From assembly GCA_946885845.1 (NCBI GenBank), contig CAMPHJ010000009.1:18039-82038 (forward strand): a stretch of DNA of 64,000 nucleotides, read 5' to 3'. This document shows positions 19,040-28,546 of this stretch, in pieces. Under the pieces are notes generated by a model that was not told the origin of the DNA, searched no databases, and saw only the letters and a list, made by a program, of their open reading frames with translations. This DNA comes from an uncultured Sphingobium sp. GTDB lineage: Bacteria; Pseudomonadota; Alphaproteobacteria; Sphingomonadales; Sphingomonadaceae. The translations under genes were made by a program, and so were the position numbers. The first letter of the stretch is position 1, and each line of letters starts with the position of its first letter.

Positions 19040-20742
19040 TGCGGTTCGTGGCGCTGGCTGCAGCCGCTCTGCTCTTCCTGCCATTCGATCCGGCGCTGGC
19101 CGCCGCACTGGAAGGCGAAGCGCAGCGCCAACCGGTCAACTGGGTTGCCATCGCGATGTTCGTCGCCTTCGTCGGACTGACCCTGTGGATTACGAAGGCC
19201 GCTGCCGCCCGGACCCGCACTGCGTCGGATTTCTATACCGCTGGCGGTGGGATTACGGGTTTCCAGAACGGCCTGGCGATGGCGGGGGATTATATGTCCG
19301 CCGCATCCTTTCTGGGCATATCGGCCCAGATCTTCAATGACGGCTATGACGGGCTGATCTACTCCACGGGCTTTCTTGTCGGCTGGCCGATCCTGTTGTT
19401 CCTGATGGCCGAACGCTTGCGCAATCTGGGACGCTTCACCTTTGCTGACGTGGCGTCCTATCGTTTTGCCCAGCCGCCGGTGCGTAGTTTCGCAGCGATC
19501 AGCACCCTGTTGATCGTATCCTTCTATCTGGTCGCGCAGATGGTCGGGGCGGGCCAGCTTATTAAGCTGCTTTTCGGCCTGCCTTATGCCGTTGCCGTGG
19601 TGATCGTCGGCGCGTTGATGATGCTCTACGTCCTTTTCGGCGGCATGCGCGCGACGACCTGGGTTCAGATTATCAAGGCGGTGATGCTGCTGGGCGGGGC
19701 CAGTTTCATGGCCCTGATGGTGCTGGCGATGACGGGCTTTTCGCTCGAAGCATTGTTCGCCAAGGCGGTCGAGGTAAAGACGCAGGCGGCGCTGGCAGGC
19801 GGCGCCACTGCGGCGGAGGCGGCCGAACGCGGCCAATCGATCATGGCGCCGGGCAATTTTATCAAGGACCCAGTGTCCGCCATCTCCTTCGGCCTCGCGC
19901 TGATGCTCGGCACGGCAGGCCTGCCCCATATATTGATGCGTTTCTTTACCGTCCCCGACGCGAAAGAGGCGCGCAAATCGGTGCTGTGGGCGACCGGCTG
20001 GATCGGCTATTTCTATATTCTCACCTTCATCATCGGGTTCGGCGCGATCGTGCTCGTGGGTACGGACGACAGCTATATGGATGGCGAAGGGGCGCTACGG
20101 GGCGGCGGCAACATGGCGGCCGTCCACCTTGCTCATGCGATTGGCGGCAATGTCTTTCTGGGCTTCATATCGGCGGTCGCCTTTGCCACCATCCTTGCCG
20201 TCGTGGCCGGGCTGACATTGTCGGCGGCGTCGGCGGTCAGTCATGATCTCTATGCGACCGTGTTCCGCCACGGGAATGCGAGTTCGACCGGTGAACTGCG
20301 CGTGTCGCGGCTAACGACGCTGGCCATGGGCGCGCTGGCCGTCCTGCTCGGGCTGATTTTCGAAAAGCAGAATGTGGCCTTCATGGTCAGCTTGGCGTTC
20401 GCGCTGGCCGCATCGGGCAATTTCCCGGTGTTGATCCTGTCCCTGCTCTGGGATGGCTGTACGACGCGGGGCGCGGCGATCGGCGGCACCATCGGACTGC
20501 TGACCGCCTTCATATTGACATTGCTGTCGCCCGCCGTCTGGACCGCCACTTTTGACTTCGGGCCGGCGCCGTTCCCATATAGTTCCGCGGCCATCTTCTC
20601 CGTACCCGCGGGCTTTATCGCGATCTGGCTGATTTCCGTGCTGGACCGTTCCCCGCGCGCAGTCGTGGACCGGGCGGGCTATCCGGCGCAACGGGTCCGG
20701 GCCGAAACCGGCTATGGCGCTTTCAGCGCGAACGATCACTAA
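19036..20742 (+). CDS. actP: Cation/acetate symporter (sodium:solute symporter family)
   Basis: 568 residues. A signal-like N-terminus ([20 protein letters not shown]) is followed by about 13 membrane spans. Family sequences include [40 protein letters not shown] and [20 protein letters not shown]. It imports acetate or other short monocarboxylates with a cation. It follows the DUF485 gene with a four-base overlap. No acetyl-CoA synthetase is in this window. Transcription probably ends at the hairpin at 20831-20868. Confidence 0.93.
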   Translation: MMRFVALAAAALLFLPFDPALAAALEGEAQRQPVNWVAIAMFVAFVGLTLWITKAAAARTRTASDFYTAGGGITGFQNGLAMAGDYMSAASFLGISAQIFNDGYDGLIYSTGFLVGWPILLFLMAERLRNLGRFTFADVASYRFAQPPVRSFAAISTLLIVSFYLVAQMVGAGQLIKLLFGLPYAVAVVIVGALMMLYVLFGGMRATTWVQIIKAVMLLGGASFMALMVLAMTGFSLEALFAKAVEVKTQAALAGGATAAEAAERGQSIMAPGNFIKDPVSAISFGLALMLGTAGLPHILMRFFTVPDAKEARKSVLWATGWIGYFYILTFIIGFGAIVLVGTDDSYMDGEGALRGGGNMAAVHLAHAIGGNVFLGFISAVAFATILAVVAGLTLSAASAVSHDLYATVFRHGNASSTGELRVSRLTTLAMGALAVLLGLIFEKQNVAFMVSLAFALAASGNFPVLILSLLWDGCTTRGAAIGGTIGLLTAFILTLLSPAVWTATFDFGPAPFPYSSAAIFSVPAGFIAIWLISVLDRSPRAVVDRAGYPAQRVRAETGYGAFSANDH

Positions 20743-20830
20743 AGCATTTTCCGGTCACGCTAGTTGCTTACGCTCTGCCAGTTTAATCACCGTTCTTGTG
20801 CATGCGCATGATCGTCGACGTGTCGCGACC

Positions 20831-20868
20831 GCTGTCCTCCGCCTGTAGGATTGCAGGCGGAGGACAGC
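20831..20868. terminator. Perfect 15-bp hairpin between convergent genes
   Basis: GCTGTCCTCCGCCTG at 20831-20845 is followed after an 8-base loop by its exact reverse complement at 20854-20868. It lies between the converging actP and TonB receptor genes. There is no strong T-tract on either side, so it could be a two-way terminator or a structure that protects mRNA ends. Confidence 0.65.
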
Positions 20869-20890
20869 ACATGCCCACGGGAGACGTGCC

Positions 20891-23434
20891 TTAGAACTTC
20901 ATGCCGACGGTGATGCCATAGGTCCGCGGTTCGGCATAATATCCGCCCGCAAAACCGAGCTGGCCGAAATCGACGCTGCGGACGAAATCCTTCGCGTTGG
21001 TGAGGTTCTTTACCCACAGCCGAACTTCGCCTTCGCCCGTGCCCAGCGGAATGCCGTCTATGCCGATCTGCGCGTCGATCAGGTCGATATTGTCGCCCTT
21101 GACCTGTTCGTTGAAAGGCGAGCCGATGGAGCTGCTGAAATTATATTTCCCATCTTCATGGGTGTATCCGACCCGGCCGCGCAGCGTTGCATTGCCCCAA
21201 TTCAGCGGGAATTGCGCGTTGAGCGCGACATTGGCGGTCAGCGGAGACGTAAAGCCCGGCGTCACGACCGGCGCGATATTGACCGGCGGCGCGCCGGGGG
21301 TGGGCGACTGTCCGGCCAGGAACTCCTTATAATTGATGTCGATATAGCCGATGCTGCCGTCGATCGAGAAATTGTCGGAAAGCACGGCCTGCGCTTCCGC
21401 TTCGACGCCATTATAGATCACCTTGCCAGCATTGATGATGCGGGTTGCGAAAGTGCCAACGGGCGCGTTCGTGACGGGGCCTAGAACCGCTAGATTGTCA
21501 TAGATGTTATGATAGGCCGCAACATTGAGGCGCAGACGGCGATTGAACAATTCGGTCTTCACGCCGACTTCATAGGATGTCACCTTCTCAGGATCGAAGC
21601 TGCCGAGTTGATTGGTGCCGGTGATCGCTGGGTCCTGCGAATTGAAGCCGCCTGAACGATAGCCGGTGGCGGCGCGTGCATAGAGGTTGACGCCATCGGC
21701 GACGTCATAGCCCGCCATCAGGTTCCAGGTGAACTTGCTGAATTTGGCATCGCCCGATTCGGGGCTTGCAAGCGGCGCTGCGCCATTCTGCAGGCGCAGC
21801 ATCTTCTTCTCATCCCAGGTGTAGCGACCGCCTGCGGTCAGGCGGACGCCGCTGTCACGACCGCCTGGATAGAAGGTGAACTGGCCGTAAACCGCGGTGC
21901 TTTCGGCGGAGGTCGTGTAATTGAGCCGGGCAAGTGTCTGGACAAGCCGGTAGCGTGCCGGATTCTCAGCAGCCAGGTCCGGCCCGAGTGGGCCAAAGTT
22001 GCCAAGGAAGATGGAGTTGGTGTCAAGGACGAACCCACTGCTCTGAACGCCGTTTTCAGACCCTTTTTCCCAGAAATAAAAGCCGCCAACGACCCAGTCG
22101 AGCGAATCGGTGTCGCCGGAAACTTCTATTTCCTGGCTGAACTGCTTGTGACGCCGTTCATTGTCGACAGAGAATAGGTCCTGGCTGATTGTCGGCACAG
22201 GCGTTGCGGAGATGAAAGGAATGGCGGCTGCCGGTATGGTGGGGATGCTTTGCAACAGCAATGCGGGCATGCCGTTGAACAATGTCGCGTTGGAGAAAGC
22301 CGGACCGCTGAACGCGCCAATCCCATCGAGATCGGTCACATAGTCGCTGTTCCAGAAACGATAACCTGTGGTCGATTTGACCTTGAACCCGCCAAAATCA
22401 TTCTGGACCTGCATATTATGGCCCCAGCTCTTGTCCAAAGCGTTGCTCAATATGTTGTTGCACACTTCATGACGATAAGAGCGGGACGGCGCGGCCAGCG
22501 CCGCGCATGACGGGTCGGCAAAGGTTGCGCCAGCCAGATATTGGGCGACCGGGGCCTGCTGTGTGACCAGCACCTGCTGGCCGTCGATGGTGACCGGCGC
22601 ATTAGGCGTGCCATCCGCCACATTGGTCAGGACGAAGGGCAGGGGGGTGCCTTTGATCCGGTTCCAGTCGAATATATATTGGATGCTGCCGGTCCCCCCC
22701 AGGTCGATACGCGCAGCGGCGCGAAACGCATCGGACTTGCGTGCGCCAGGATCACGGGAATCGCGCGGCTGCAGAATGTTGTCGATGACCCCGTCACGCT
22801 CGCTGTGGCTGTAGGAAAAGCTGGTGGAAATGCCTGCGATCTCACCAGGGTCGAGGGTGACCTTGCCGTTCCAGGCGTTGAAATTGCCATAGCCAGCCTC
22901 TGCCTTCAGGCGGAAAGTCGATGATGGCGCGCGGGAGATGAAGTGGATTGCGCCGCCGGTCGTGTTGCGTCCGAACAGGGTGCCTTGCGGCCCGCGCAGA
23001 ACCTCCACCCGTTCGATGTCCGAAACGCTAAGGCCCATCGCGCCGCCGCGTGCGATATAGACGCCATCCACATAAAGGCCGTTGGCTGCGTCGACACCAA
23101 AGCTTTCGCTGCCACCGTTGGAAATGCCGCGCATGGAAAAGACAGCGGCGCTGTTGCTGGTGGTGCCTTGGGTCACGACGACGTTGGGGGCAAGGCCGCT
23201 CAGGTCGCGGCTGTCGCGGATGCCCAGCTGCTCGACCTTTTCGGCGCTGATCGCGCTGATGGCGATGGGAACATCCTGAAGATTCTGGGCGCGCTTTTGA
23301 GCGGTGACGACGATTTCATCGAGGCCCGGTTCGGCAGATGTTGTTGCAGTCTGCGCCAGTGCCTGGCTGGTAAGGGCCAGGCTGCTGACCCCGATTATCA
23401 GATAAAGCGCCTTGGATGCATTATGCCTGTTCAT
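20891..23434 (-). CDS. TonB-dependent receptor
   Basis: 847-residue outer-membrane transporter. Signal peptide (residues about 1-27, ending SQALAQ), a TonB-box-like stretch (GLDEIVVTAQKR), plug (LQDVPIAISAISAEKVEQLG, VEVLRGPQGTLFGRNTTGGA) and a 22-strand type barrel ending GITVGMKF. This plug type is very common in sphingomonad catabolic clusters and often takes up hydrophobic or aromatic compounds. It follows an SDR on the same strand with a 127-base gap and faces the rightward ligase-Rieske series, so it may import the substrate of that pathway (inference). Confidence 0.93.
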   Translation of the reverse strand: MNRHNASKALYLIIGVSSLALTSQALAQTATTSAEPGLDEIVVTAQKRAQNLQDVPIAISAISAEKVEQLGIRDSRDLSGLAPNVVVTQGTTSNSAAVFSMRGISNGGSESFGVDAANGLYVDGVYIARGGAMGLSVSDIERVEVLRGPQGTLFGRNTTGGAIHFISRAPSSTFRLKAEAGYGNFNAWNGKVTLDPGEIAGISTSFSYSHSERDGVIDNILQPRDSRDPGARKSDAFRAAARIDLGGTGSIQYIFDWNRIKGTPLPFVLTNVADGTPNAPVTIDGQQVLVTQQAPVAQYLAGATFADPSCAALAAPSRSYRHEVCNNILSNALDKSWGHNMQVQNDFGGFKVKSTTGYRFWNSDYVTDLDGIGAFSGPAFSNATLFNGMPALLLQSIPTIPAAAIPFISATPVPTISQDLFSVDNERRHKQFSQEIEVSGDTDSLDWVVGGFYFWEKGSENGVQSSGFVLDTNSIFLGNFGPLGPDLAAENPARYRLVQTLARLNYTTSAESTAVYGQFTFYPGGRDSGVRLTAGGRYTWDEKKMLRLQNGAAPLASPESGDAKFSKFTWNLMAGYDVADGVNLYARAATGYRSGGFNSQDPAITGTNQLGSFDPEKVTSYEVGVKTELFNRRLRLNVAAYHNIYDNLAVLGPVTNAPVGTFATRIINAGKVIYNGVEAEAQAVLSDNFSIDGSIGYIDINYKEFLAGQSPTPGAPPVNIAPVVTPGFTSPLTANVALNAQFPLNWGNATLRGRVGYTHEDGKYNFSSSIGSPFNEQVKGDNIDLIDAQIGIDGIPLGTGEGEVRLWVKNLTNAKDFVRSVDFGQLGFAGGYYAEPRTYGITVGMKF

Positions 23435-23561
23435 GATTATCTCTCCCTTGATTTTATGACATTTGGTAAATGATGGCCGCGCGCCTTCCGAAATTGTGCT
23501 GCTGTGCAGCTATTCTGTTCGGATGCGGTATCCCGATGGATGAAAGCTGGTCGTCCGGGTG

Positions 23562-24335
23562 CTAGGTTGGGATGTAGAGCTGCGCTGCCTTTCCGCCGTC
23601 TACGGGCAGGGCGGTGCCGGTGATGTAACTGGCGGCGTCCGACAGCATGAAGGCGATGGCCTGCGCCAGCTCCTCTGGCTGGCCACCGCGTTGCATGGGA
23701 ATGGCCTGGGTCGTGCGGGTCGCAGCGTCTGCGGCGCGCGCGGAAAACATTTCCGTCGGGGCGGTTTGCACCTGACCGGGGATGATGGCGTTGATGCGGA
23801 TGCCCAGCGGCGCGGCCTCCATCGCGGCGGCGGCGGTGAAATGGACCAGTGCGGCCTTGGATGCGGAATAGCTGGCCATGTTTACCGTCGCGCGGATTCC
23901 GCAGGTGGACGCGATGTTGACGATTGATCCCTTGCCCGCCGGCGTCATGACCTTCATCGCCGCCTTGGTGCTGACGAAGACGGCGTCGCTGTTGACGGCG
24001 AAATCCTTGCGCCAATGGTCCAGCGTCAGCTTGCTGATCGGCGCATAATGGGTGGACATCGCGTTGTTCACCAGCATGTCGAGGCGGCCATATTTTCGGG
24101 CCGTGGCTTCGATCATGGCGTTCAGGGCGTCAGTGTCGGCGACGTCGAGTTGAATGGCCTCCACTGCGCCGCTTTGCGCAGTGATCATGTCATGCGCATT
24201 GTCGAGCAGCGCCTGGCGGCGACCGCAGATGACGACCTGGGCGCCGCGTTTCGCCAGCAGGGCCGCGGTGGCGAGTCCTATGCCATCGCTGCCACCTGTT
24301 ATGATGGCGACGCGCCCTTCGAAATCCTTGCTCAT
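23562..24335 (-). CDS. SDR-family oxidoreductase
   Basis: 257-residue classical short-chain dehydrogenase. Cofactor loop VAIITGGSDGIGLA, LVNNA motif, and active site Ser ... YSASKAAL (Tyr-x3-Lys). The C-terminal YITGTALPVDGG is typical. Probably oxidises or reduces a secondary alcohol/ketone with NAD(P). The frame opens upstream at a TTG, but ATG 24335 begins MSKDFEGR just before the cofactor loop and is the likely start. Divergent from the acyl-CoA ligase; the gap holds a 26-bp inverted repeat 82 bases upstream of this start. Probably co-transcribed with the TonB receptor. Confidence 0.9.
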   Translation of the reverse strand: MSKDFEGRVAIITGGSDGIGLATAALLAKRGAQVVICGRRQALLDNAHDMITAQSGAVEAIQLDVADTDALNAMIEATARKYGRLDMLVNNAMSTHYAPISKLTLDHWRKDFAVNSDAVFVSTKAAMKVMTPAGKGSIVNIASTCGIRATVNMASYSASKAALVHFTAAAAMEAAPLGIRINAIIPGQVQTAPTEMFSARAADAATRTTQAIPMQRGGQPEELAQAIAFMLSDAASYITGTALPVDGGKAAQLYIPT

Positions 24336-24416
24336 TCGATGCCCAACCTTGCCACTGCTCAACCGCCCGCATGCGATCGTCCGCGATGCGATGTGGCGCG
24401 AGGATTCCTCAAAATG

Positions 24417-24442
24417 CGGATTTTGTAAAATGATAAATTCCG
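24417..24442 (+). promoter_or_regulatory. 26-bp inverted repeat element, copy 1
   Basis: CGGATTT (24417-24423), 12 bases, AATTCCG (24436-24442). The same half-sites with the same 12-base spacer recur at 32439-32464 in reverse orientation. Read in one direction both begin TGCGGATTTT and end AATTCCG. Likely operator; the two Lrp/AsnC proteins encoded between the copies are the obvious candidate binders (inference). Confidence 0.55.
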
Positions 24443-24582
24443 AATATGATCGTTATCACCGGTGGTGACGGGGCGATCTACAGTTTTGCAAGCGCGAACA
24501 GCCGCCAAGTAAACTAAGCAATTATAATAAGATAACGCCGGTTTTAGCTGCGCACATGGTGCTTATTCGGGCATGAAAAAAA

Positions 24583-24589
24583 TGCGTAG
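24583..24589 (-). promoter_or_regulatory. CTACGCA word, copy A
   Basis: Reads CTACGCA on the reverse strand, in an AT-rich stretch 166 bases upstream of the ligase start. The same word occurs in four other promoter gaps of the catabolic region (48034, 52735, 54056, 60129). A seven-base word alone is weak evidence. Confidence 0.25.
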
Positions 24590-24754
24590 AAAAAATATGA
24601 TTGAATTCCGCGTATGCTGGAATACACTCATGCGCAGACAGAGCAGATAAAGCGAGTCGAGGATGAGGATGTCGGGGTCGACGGAGGGCTGCGGCCCGAT
24701 GCTGCCGCCTCGTCGGACTATCCCGCCAGCGGCGCATTGATCCCAAAGGATGGC

Positions 24755-26419
24755 ATGAGCAAGATCGACCCTATTTTCGCGGCAGTGACCGCACCCGGCA
24801 CGCCTTTTGAAATAGGTGAGCAGGACGGGCTGCGCTTTTTCGTGAACGCGCCATCTGACCTTAATCAGCTGATCGAAGGTGCGCGCCGCTTCGGCGATCA
24901 AACCTGCGTCGTGGATATGGCCGGGCCTGACGGTGAGCGGCGGTTGAGCTTTGCCGATATGTTCGAATGGCGGGACCAGTTGGCTGGGCAATTGGGCGTC
25001 GGACGCGGCCAAAGGGTCGCCATCTGCATGCGTAACCGCGCGGAGTGGATGGTCGCATTCCTGGCGGTCATGAAATTGGGCGGCGTCGCGGCGCTGCTCA
25101 ACAGCCGTGGGTCGGCGACAGAATTGTTGGCGATGGTCGACGAAGTCACGCCCGACCTGATCCTGGCCGACGCCGAACGCGCGGCGCTTTTGCGCGAAGC
25201 GGGTTATGAAGGGCGGATGATCGACGTGACGCAGCCCTTGAATGGGCAGGGAGCGGAAGGCGAAGGCAGCCAGGATGCGGCCCCCCAAAGCGCTGGCCCC
25301 GCCGACCCCTGCGCCATTTTGTTCACGTCGGGCACGACCGGCCGGGTGAAGGGTGCCGTCTTGTCACATCGCAGCCTGATCACGGGGTTGATGGGCACGC
25401 AACTGACCGGGTCGATGGTGCTGCACAATATGGCCCGCGACTATGGCGTGCCGGTCGATACGCTCATCGCGCAGGTCCCGTCACAGTCCATTTTGCTGGT
25501 CTATCCGCTCTTCCATATTTCAGGGCTGGGCGCGGGTTTCCTTGCGCCATTTCTGTCCGGTGGCAAGATCGTCGTCATGCGCCGCTGGGACGCGGAAGAA
25601 GCCGTGCGGCTGATTGAGCGGGAGCGTGTGACCCAGCTGTCGGCGGTGCCCACCATGTTGTGGGACATGGTGCACCGCGCGCGCACCAGGGATGCTGACC
25701 TGAGTTCCGTGCGGAATATCGGATCGGGCGGGCAGGCGTTGCCGCTTAACCTGCTGGAAGAGGTGCGGGCGCTCTGCCCTCATTCCATGATCGGGGTCGG
25801 CTATGGCATGACTGAAACATCGGGCGCGATTGCGCAGGCGGTCGGTGCCGACTTCCTGGCACGTCGGGCATCGGCGGGCCGCGTGCTGCCGCTGGTGGAC
25901 CTGCGGATCGAGCGGGAGGATGGGACGGTCTGTGGCCCCGATGAGACCGGCGAAATCATCGTGCGCAGCGCCATGATCATGAGCGGCTATTGGAACCGGC
26001 CGGACGAGACGGCGAACAGCTTTACGACCGATGGCTGGCTGCGCACCGGCGACATCGGATTTCAGGATGAGGAAGGCTATATCTTCATCGTCGATCGCGC
26101 CAAGGACATGGTCATTTCGGGCGGGGAGAATATCTACTGCGCCGAAGTCGAGCGCGTGCTGAGCGAAATGCCGCAGGTTACCGAATGCGCGACGTTCGGC
26201 ATTGCGGATGAGCGACTGGGCGAAGCGTTGGTCGCGGTTGTGCAGGCAGACGGCCTTGACGAACGCAGCATCATCGATTGGGTGGCGGGGCGGCTGGCAC
26301 CCTACAAGGCGCCAACCCGCGTCGCCTTTTCGCGCGAGCCGCTGCCGCGCAACCAGGCCCAGAAAATCAACAAGATCGCGCTGCGCGCGCTGTGGCCAGT
26401 CCTGGCCGCCAACAACTGA
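24755..26419 (+). CDS. Acyl-CoA synthetase (AMP-forming ligase)
   Basis: 554 residues of the adenylate-forming family, which activates a carboxylic acid to its CoA thioester with ATP. The phosphate loop reads ILFTSGTTGRVKGAVLSH; further motifs are VGYGMTETSG, WLRTGDIGFQDEEGYIFIVD, DRAKDMVISGGENIY and the C-terminal lysine region PRNQAQKINKIALRAL (the usual PRN-x-GK Lys position reads QK). The start at 24755 has AAAGGA upstream; the frame continues 47 codons further upstream without support. First gene of the rightward series ligase-amidohydrolase-Rieske; the next gene begins 16 bases after its stop. The substrate is not evident from sequence. Confidence 0.9.
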   Translation: MSKIDPIFAAVTAPGTPFEIGEQDGLRFFVNAPSDLNQLIEGARRFGDQTCVVDMAGPDGERRLSFADMFEWRDQLAGQLGVGRGQRVAICMRNRAEWMVAFLAVMKLGGVAALLNSRGSATELLAMVDEVTPDLILADAERAALLREAGYEGRMIDVTQPLNGQGAEGEGSQDAAPQSAGPADPCAILFTSGTTGRVKGAVLSHRSLITGLMGTQLTGSMVLHNMARDYGVPVDTLIAQVPSQSILLVYPLFHISGLGAGFLAPFLSGGKIVVMRRWDAEEAVRLIERERVTQLSAVPTMLWDMVHRARTRDADLSSVRNIGSGGQALPLNLLEEVRALCPHSMIGVGYGMTETSGAIAQAVGADFLARRASAGRVLPLVDLRIEREDGTVCGPDETGEIIVRSAMIMSGYWNRPDETANSFTTDGWLRTGDIGFQDEEGYIFIVDRAKDMVISGGENIYCAEVERVLSEMPQVTECATFGIADERLGEALVAVVQADGLDERSIIDWVAGRLAPYKAPTRVAFSREPLPRNQAQKINKIALRALWPVLAANN

Positions 26420-26435
26420 ACAGGAGAGTTTCGCC

Positions 26436-27302
26436 ATGGGCATGCCCAAGGACATAAAGATCATCGATTGTATGCTGGGCATCCCCGACGCCGAGGACCG
26501 TTCTGCCTGGTTCGATCCCTTCCGCCCGCTGATCAAGGATCAGCAGACGCTTCAGCAATTCGCGATGCCGGCGCAATATATGTTCAAGGACATTCCGCAG
26601 ACCGGCAAGGTCGATGATTTCGTGTCCTGGACTGTCGATCAGATGGATCAATATGGCATCGACAAGGCGCTGGTCGGGTGGAACGACAATCCCACATCCT
26701 ATCGCGCCAAGGAGATGTTCGGGGATCGTTTCTTCTTCGACCTGCCCTGTGATCCCAACAAGGGTATGGAGGAAGTTCGCCGGATCAAGCGAATCCATGC
26801 CGAAGTCGGTCTGTCGGCGATCAGCGTCTTTCCAGCAGGCACGCTGCCGCAGGTGGCGATCAACCACAAATATATGTTCCCGCTTTATACTTGCGCGGCT
26901 GAACTGGGGCTGCCGGTACTTCTGAATGCGGGGATTCCGGGCCCGCGTATTCCAATGGAAACGCAGAAGGTCGAACATCTGGACGAAGTTTGCTGGTTCT
27001 TTCCAGACCTGAAAGTCGTCATGCGCCATGGCGCGGAGCCGTGGGAGGCTTTGGCCGTCAAGCTGATGCTGAAATGGCCCAACCTTTATTATTCGACCAG
27101 CGCCTTTGCGCCAAAACATTATCCCAAGGCGATCATCGACTACGCCAATACGCGCGGCGCCGACAAAATAATCTACGCGGGATATTTCCCGATGGGTCTA
27201 AGCCTGGAGCGCATTTTCAGGGACATGCAGAATGTGCCCTTCAAGGATGAAGTCTGGCCGAAATTCCTGCGCGAAAACGCCATCAAGGTCTTTGACCTTT
27301 GA
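26436..27302 (+). CDS. Amidohydrolase-fold (ACMSD-like) protein lacking usual metal ligands
   Basis: 288 residues of the amidohydrolase-2 superfamily. The C-terminal half is clear: VVMRHGAEPWEALAVKLM, YYSTSAFAPKHYPKAIIDYA and MGLSLERIFRDM. However, the first strand, which normally carries HxH, reads IIDCMLGIPDAED, and the last-strand Asp (usually GSDxP or TDxP) reads YAGYFPMG. At least three metal-site residues are therefore absent. It may be a metal-free decarboxylase or hydratase, or a non-catalytic partner of the Rieske enzyme encoded 20 bases downstream. SD CAGGAGAG lies 7 bases before the ATG. Membership of the fold is sure, the reaction is not. Confidence 0.8.
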   Translation: MGMPKDIKIIDCMLGIPDAEDRSAWFDPFRPLIKDQQTLQQFAMPAQYMFKDIPQTGKVDDFVSWTVDQMDQYGIDKALVGWNDNPTSYRAKEMFGDRFFFDLPCDPNKGMEEVRRIKRIHAEVGLSAISVFPAGTLPQVAINHKYMFPLYTCAAELGLPVLLNAGIPGPRIPMETQKVEHLDEVCWFFPDLKVVMRHGAEPWEALAVKLMLKWPNLYYSTSAFAPKHYPKAIIDYANTRGADKIIYAGYFPMGLSLERIFRDMQNVPFKDEVWPKFLRENAIKVFDL

Positions 27303-27322
27303 ATAATCTGACGGAGCTATCC

Positions 27323-28417
27323 ATGTCCAATCCCGAAATCGCCGCCGCGACCGATGCACGCACCCCGCCAGTGGCCGTGTGGCAAATCCTTGAGAAACTG
27401 AAAGGGCAGGATCTGCTCGACTGGCGGATGGCCGAGGTCAAGGATCGCGCCTCCATCAAGGAGCGTAACCTGGATATCGGCATCCCCTTCGGCTGGTATC
27501 CGGTCCTGCTGTCGTCGGAACTGCAGGTCGGTGAGGTGAAGCCGCTGCGCTATTTCTCTCAGGATCTGGCGATCTGGCGCGGGGAGGATGGCAAGGTCCG
27601 CATGCTCGATGCCTATTGCAAGCATCTGGGCGCACATATGGGCCATGGCGGCAAGGTAGATGGCAATCTTCTGGAATGCCCGTTCCATGCCTGGCGCTAT
27701 GATGGCGACGAGGCGGTGGTGAAGGACATTCCCTATGCCCGCAACATCCCGCCGCAGGTGAAACGCAAATGCACCCGCAATTGGCACATTACCGAAGCGA
27801 ACCGCTTTATCTGGGCCTGGTATCACCCACAGGATGTTGCGCCGCTGTTCGAAGTGGCAGTGCTGCCGGAAGCGAGCGATCCCGACTGGACCGGCTATGA
27901 AATCCATGAATGGAATGTCTGGGGTTCGATCCAGAACATGGCCGAAAATGGCGTCGATGTTGCCCATTTCCGTTTCATTCACGGCACCGCCAATGTGCCG
28001 CTGGGCGAATTGCGCTGGGGTGAATGGGGTCGCGGCGCGGATGTGAAGGCGAAAATGGGCACGCCCTGGGGCGAAGTCGATGGCTGTATCAGCTATGACA
28101 CGATGGGTCCGGGGCAAAGCTGGACGCGCTTCACCGGCATCTCGGAGACGCTGCTGGTTGCCTGCCTCGCGCCGGTCGAACTCGATCATGTGCATGTTCG
28201 CTTCTGCTTCACTCAGCCCAAGGCGCAGGCTGAAGGCGAGCGGGCAGGCGTTGCCAAGGCGATCATCCGCGACATCTGCAAGCAGTTCGATCAGGACAAA
28301 GTCGTGTGGGACCGGCAGAGGTTCGAACCCAATCCGATCATCTGCGATGGCGACGGTCCGATCCCGCAATTCCGCAAATATTATGCGCGTTATTATGCCG
28401 ATCAGGATGCGGCGTGA
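27323..28417 (+). CDS. Rieske non-heme iron oxygenase, terminal component
   Basis: 364 residues. The N-terminal Rieske [2Fe-2S] domain has CKHLGAHMGHGG and ECPFHAWRYDGD (CxH ... CxxH). The catalytic domain has the mononuclear iron motif NMAENGVDVAHFRFIHG. Build and length resemble the single-component-oxygenase group that includes KshA and cholesterol 7-desaturases, which hydroxylate or desaturate steroid-like rings. Electron-transfer partners are not encoded nearby. The frame opens at a TTG at 27299; ATG 27323 with GGAG seven bases upstream is preferred. Co-transcribed with the ligase and amidohydrolase. Substrate unknown. Confidence 0.88.
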   Translation: MSNPEIAAATDARTPPVAVWQILEKLKGQDLLDWRMAEVKDRASIKERNLDIGIPFGWYPVLLSSELQVGEVKPLRYFSQDLAIWRGEDGKVRMLDAYCKHLGAHMGHGGKVDGNLLECPFHAWRYDGDEAVVKDIPYARNIPPQVKRKCTRNWHITEANRFIWAWYHPQDVAPLFEVAVLPEASDPDWTGYEIHEWNVWGSIQNMAENGVDVAHFRFIHGTANVPLGELRWGEWGRGADVKAKMGTPWGEVDGCISYDTMGPGQSWTRFTGISETLLVACLAPVELDHVHVRFCFTQPKAQAEGERAGVAKAIIRDICKQFDQDKVVWDRQRFEPNPIICDGDGPIPQFRKYYARYYADQDAA

Positions 28418-28460
28418 GATGGCCTGAAGTTGCGTGATTTGATGTGACGCGACGCTGCGT

Positions 28461-28520
28461 GCTCCTGCGAAGGCAGGAGTCCAGTTGAAACGGCGGAACT
28501 GGGCTCTTTCGCAGGAGCGC
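28461..28520. repeat. REP-like palindromic intergenic element
   Basis: Left arm 28461-28485 (GCTCCTGCGAAGGCAGGAGT then CCAGTT) pairs with the right arm 28497-28520, whose reverse complement is GCGCTCCTGCGAAAGAGCCC then AGTT. The arms differ by a three-base gap and few mismatches. The element fills the Rieske-amidase gap. Such GCTCCTGCGAAGGCAGGAG palindromes are, to my knowledge, a recurrent sphingomonad intergenic repeat; it may also attenuate transcription or stabilise the upstream mRNA. Confidence 0.65.
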
Positions 28521-28546
28521 GTTGAGGGGAGCGAGCAGGAATGGAC

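Larger units (their letters stand above)
24336..24754. other. 419-base divergent control region
   Basis: Gap between the leftward SDR and the rightward acyl-CoA ligase. It holds no credible gene. It is locally AT-rich (24410-24460 and 24500-24610) against a GC-rich background. It contains the 26-bp element at 24417-24442, nested over a palindrome CAAAAT-GCGG-ATTTTG at 24410-24425, and a TGCGTAG word at 24583-24589. These suggest control of both divergent units. Confidence 0.6.

Noticed and set aside
23480..23535. TTCCGAAATT and TTCGGAT words between the TonB receptor and SDR as a third copy of the 26-bp element
   Set aside because: The half-sites face the opposite way and the spacing differs from the two good copies.
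24563..25288. 241-codon reverse-strand frame at the ligase start
   Set aside because: Overlaps the ligase N-terminus in antisense and has no motif.
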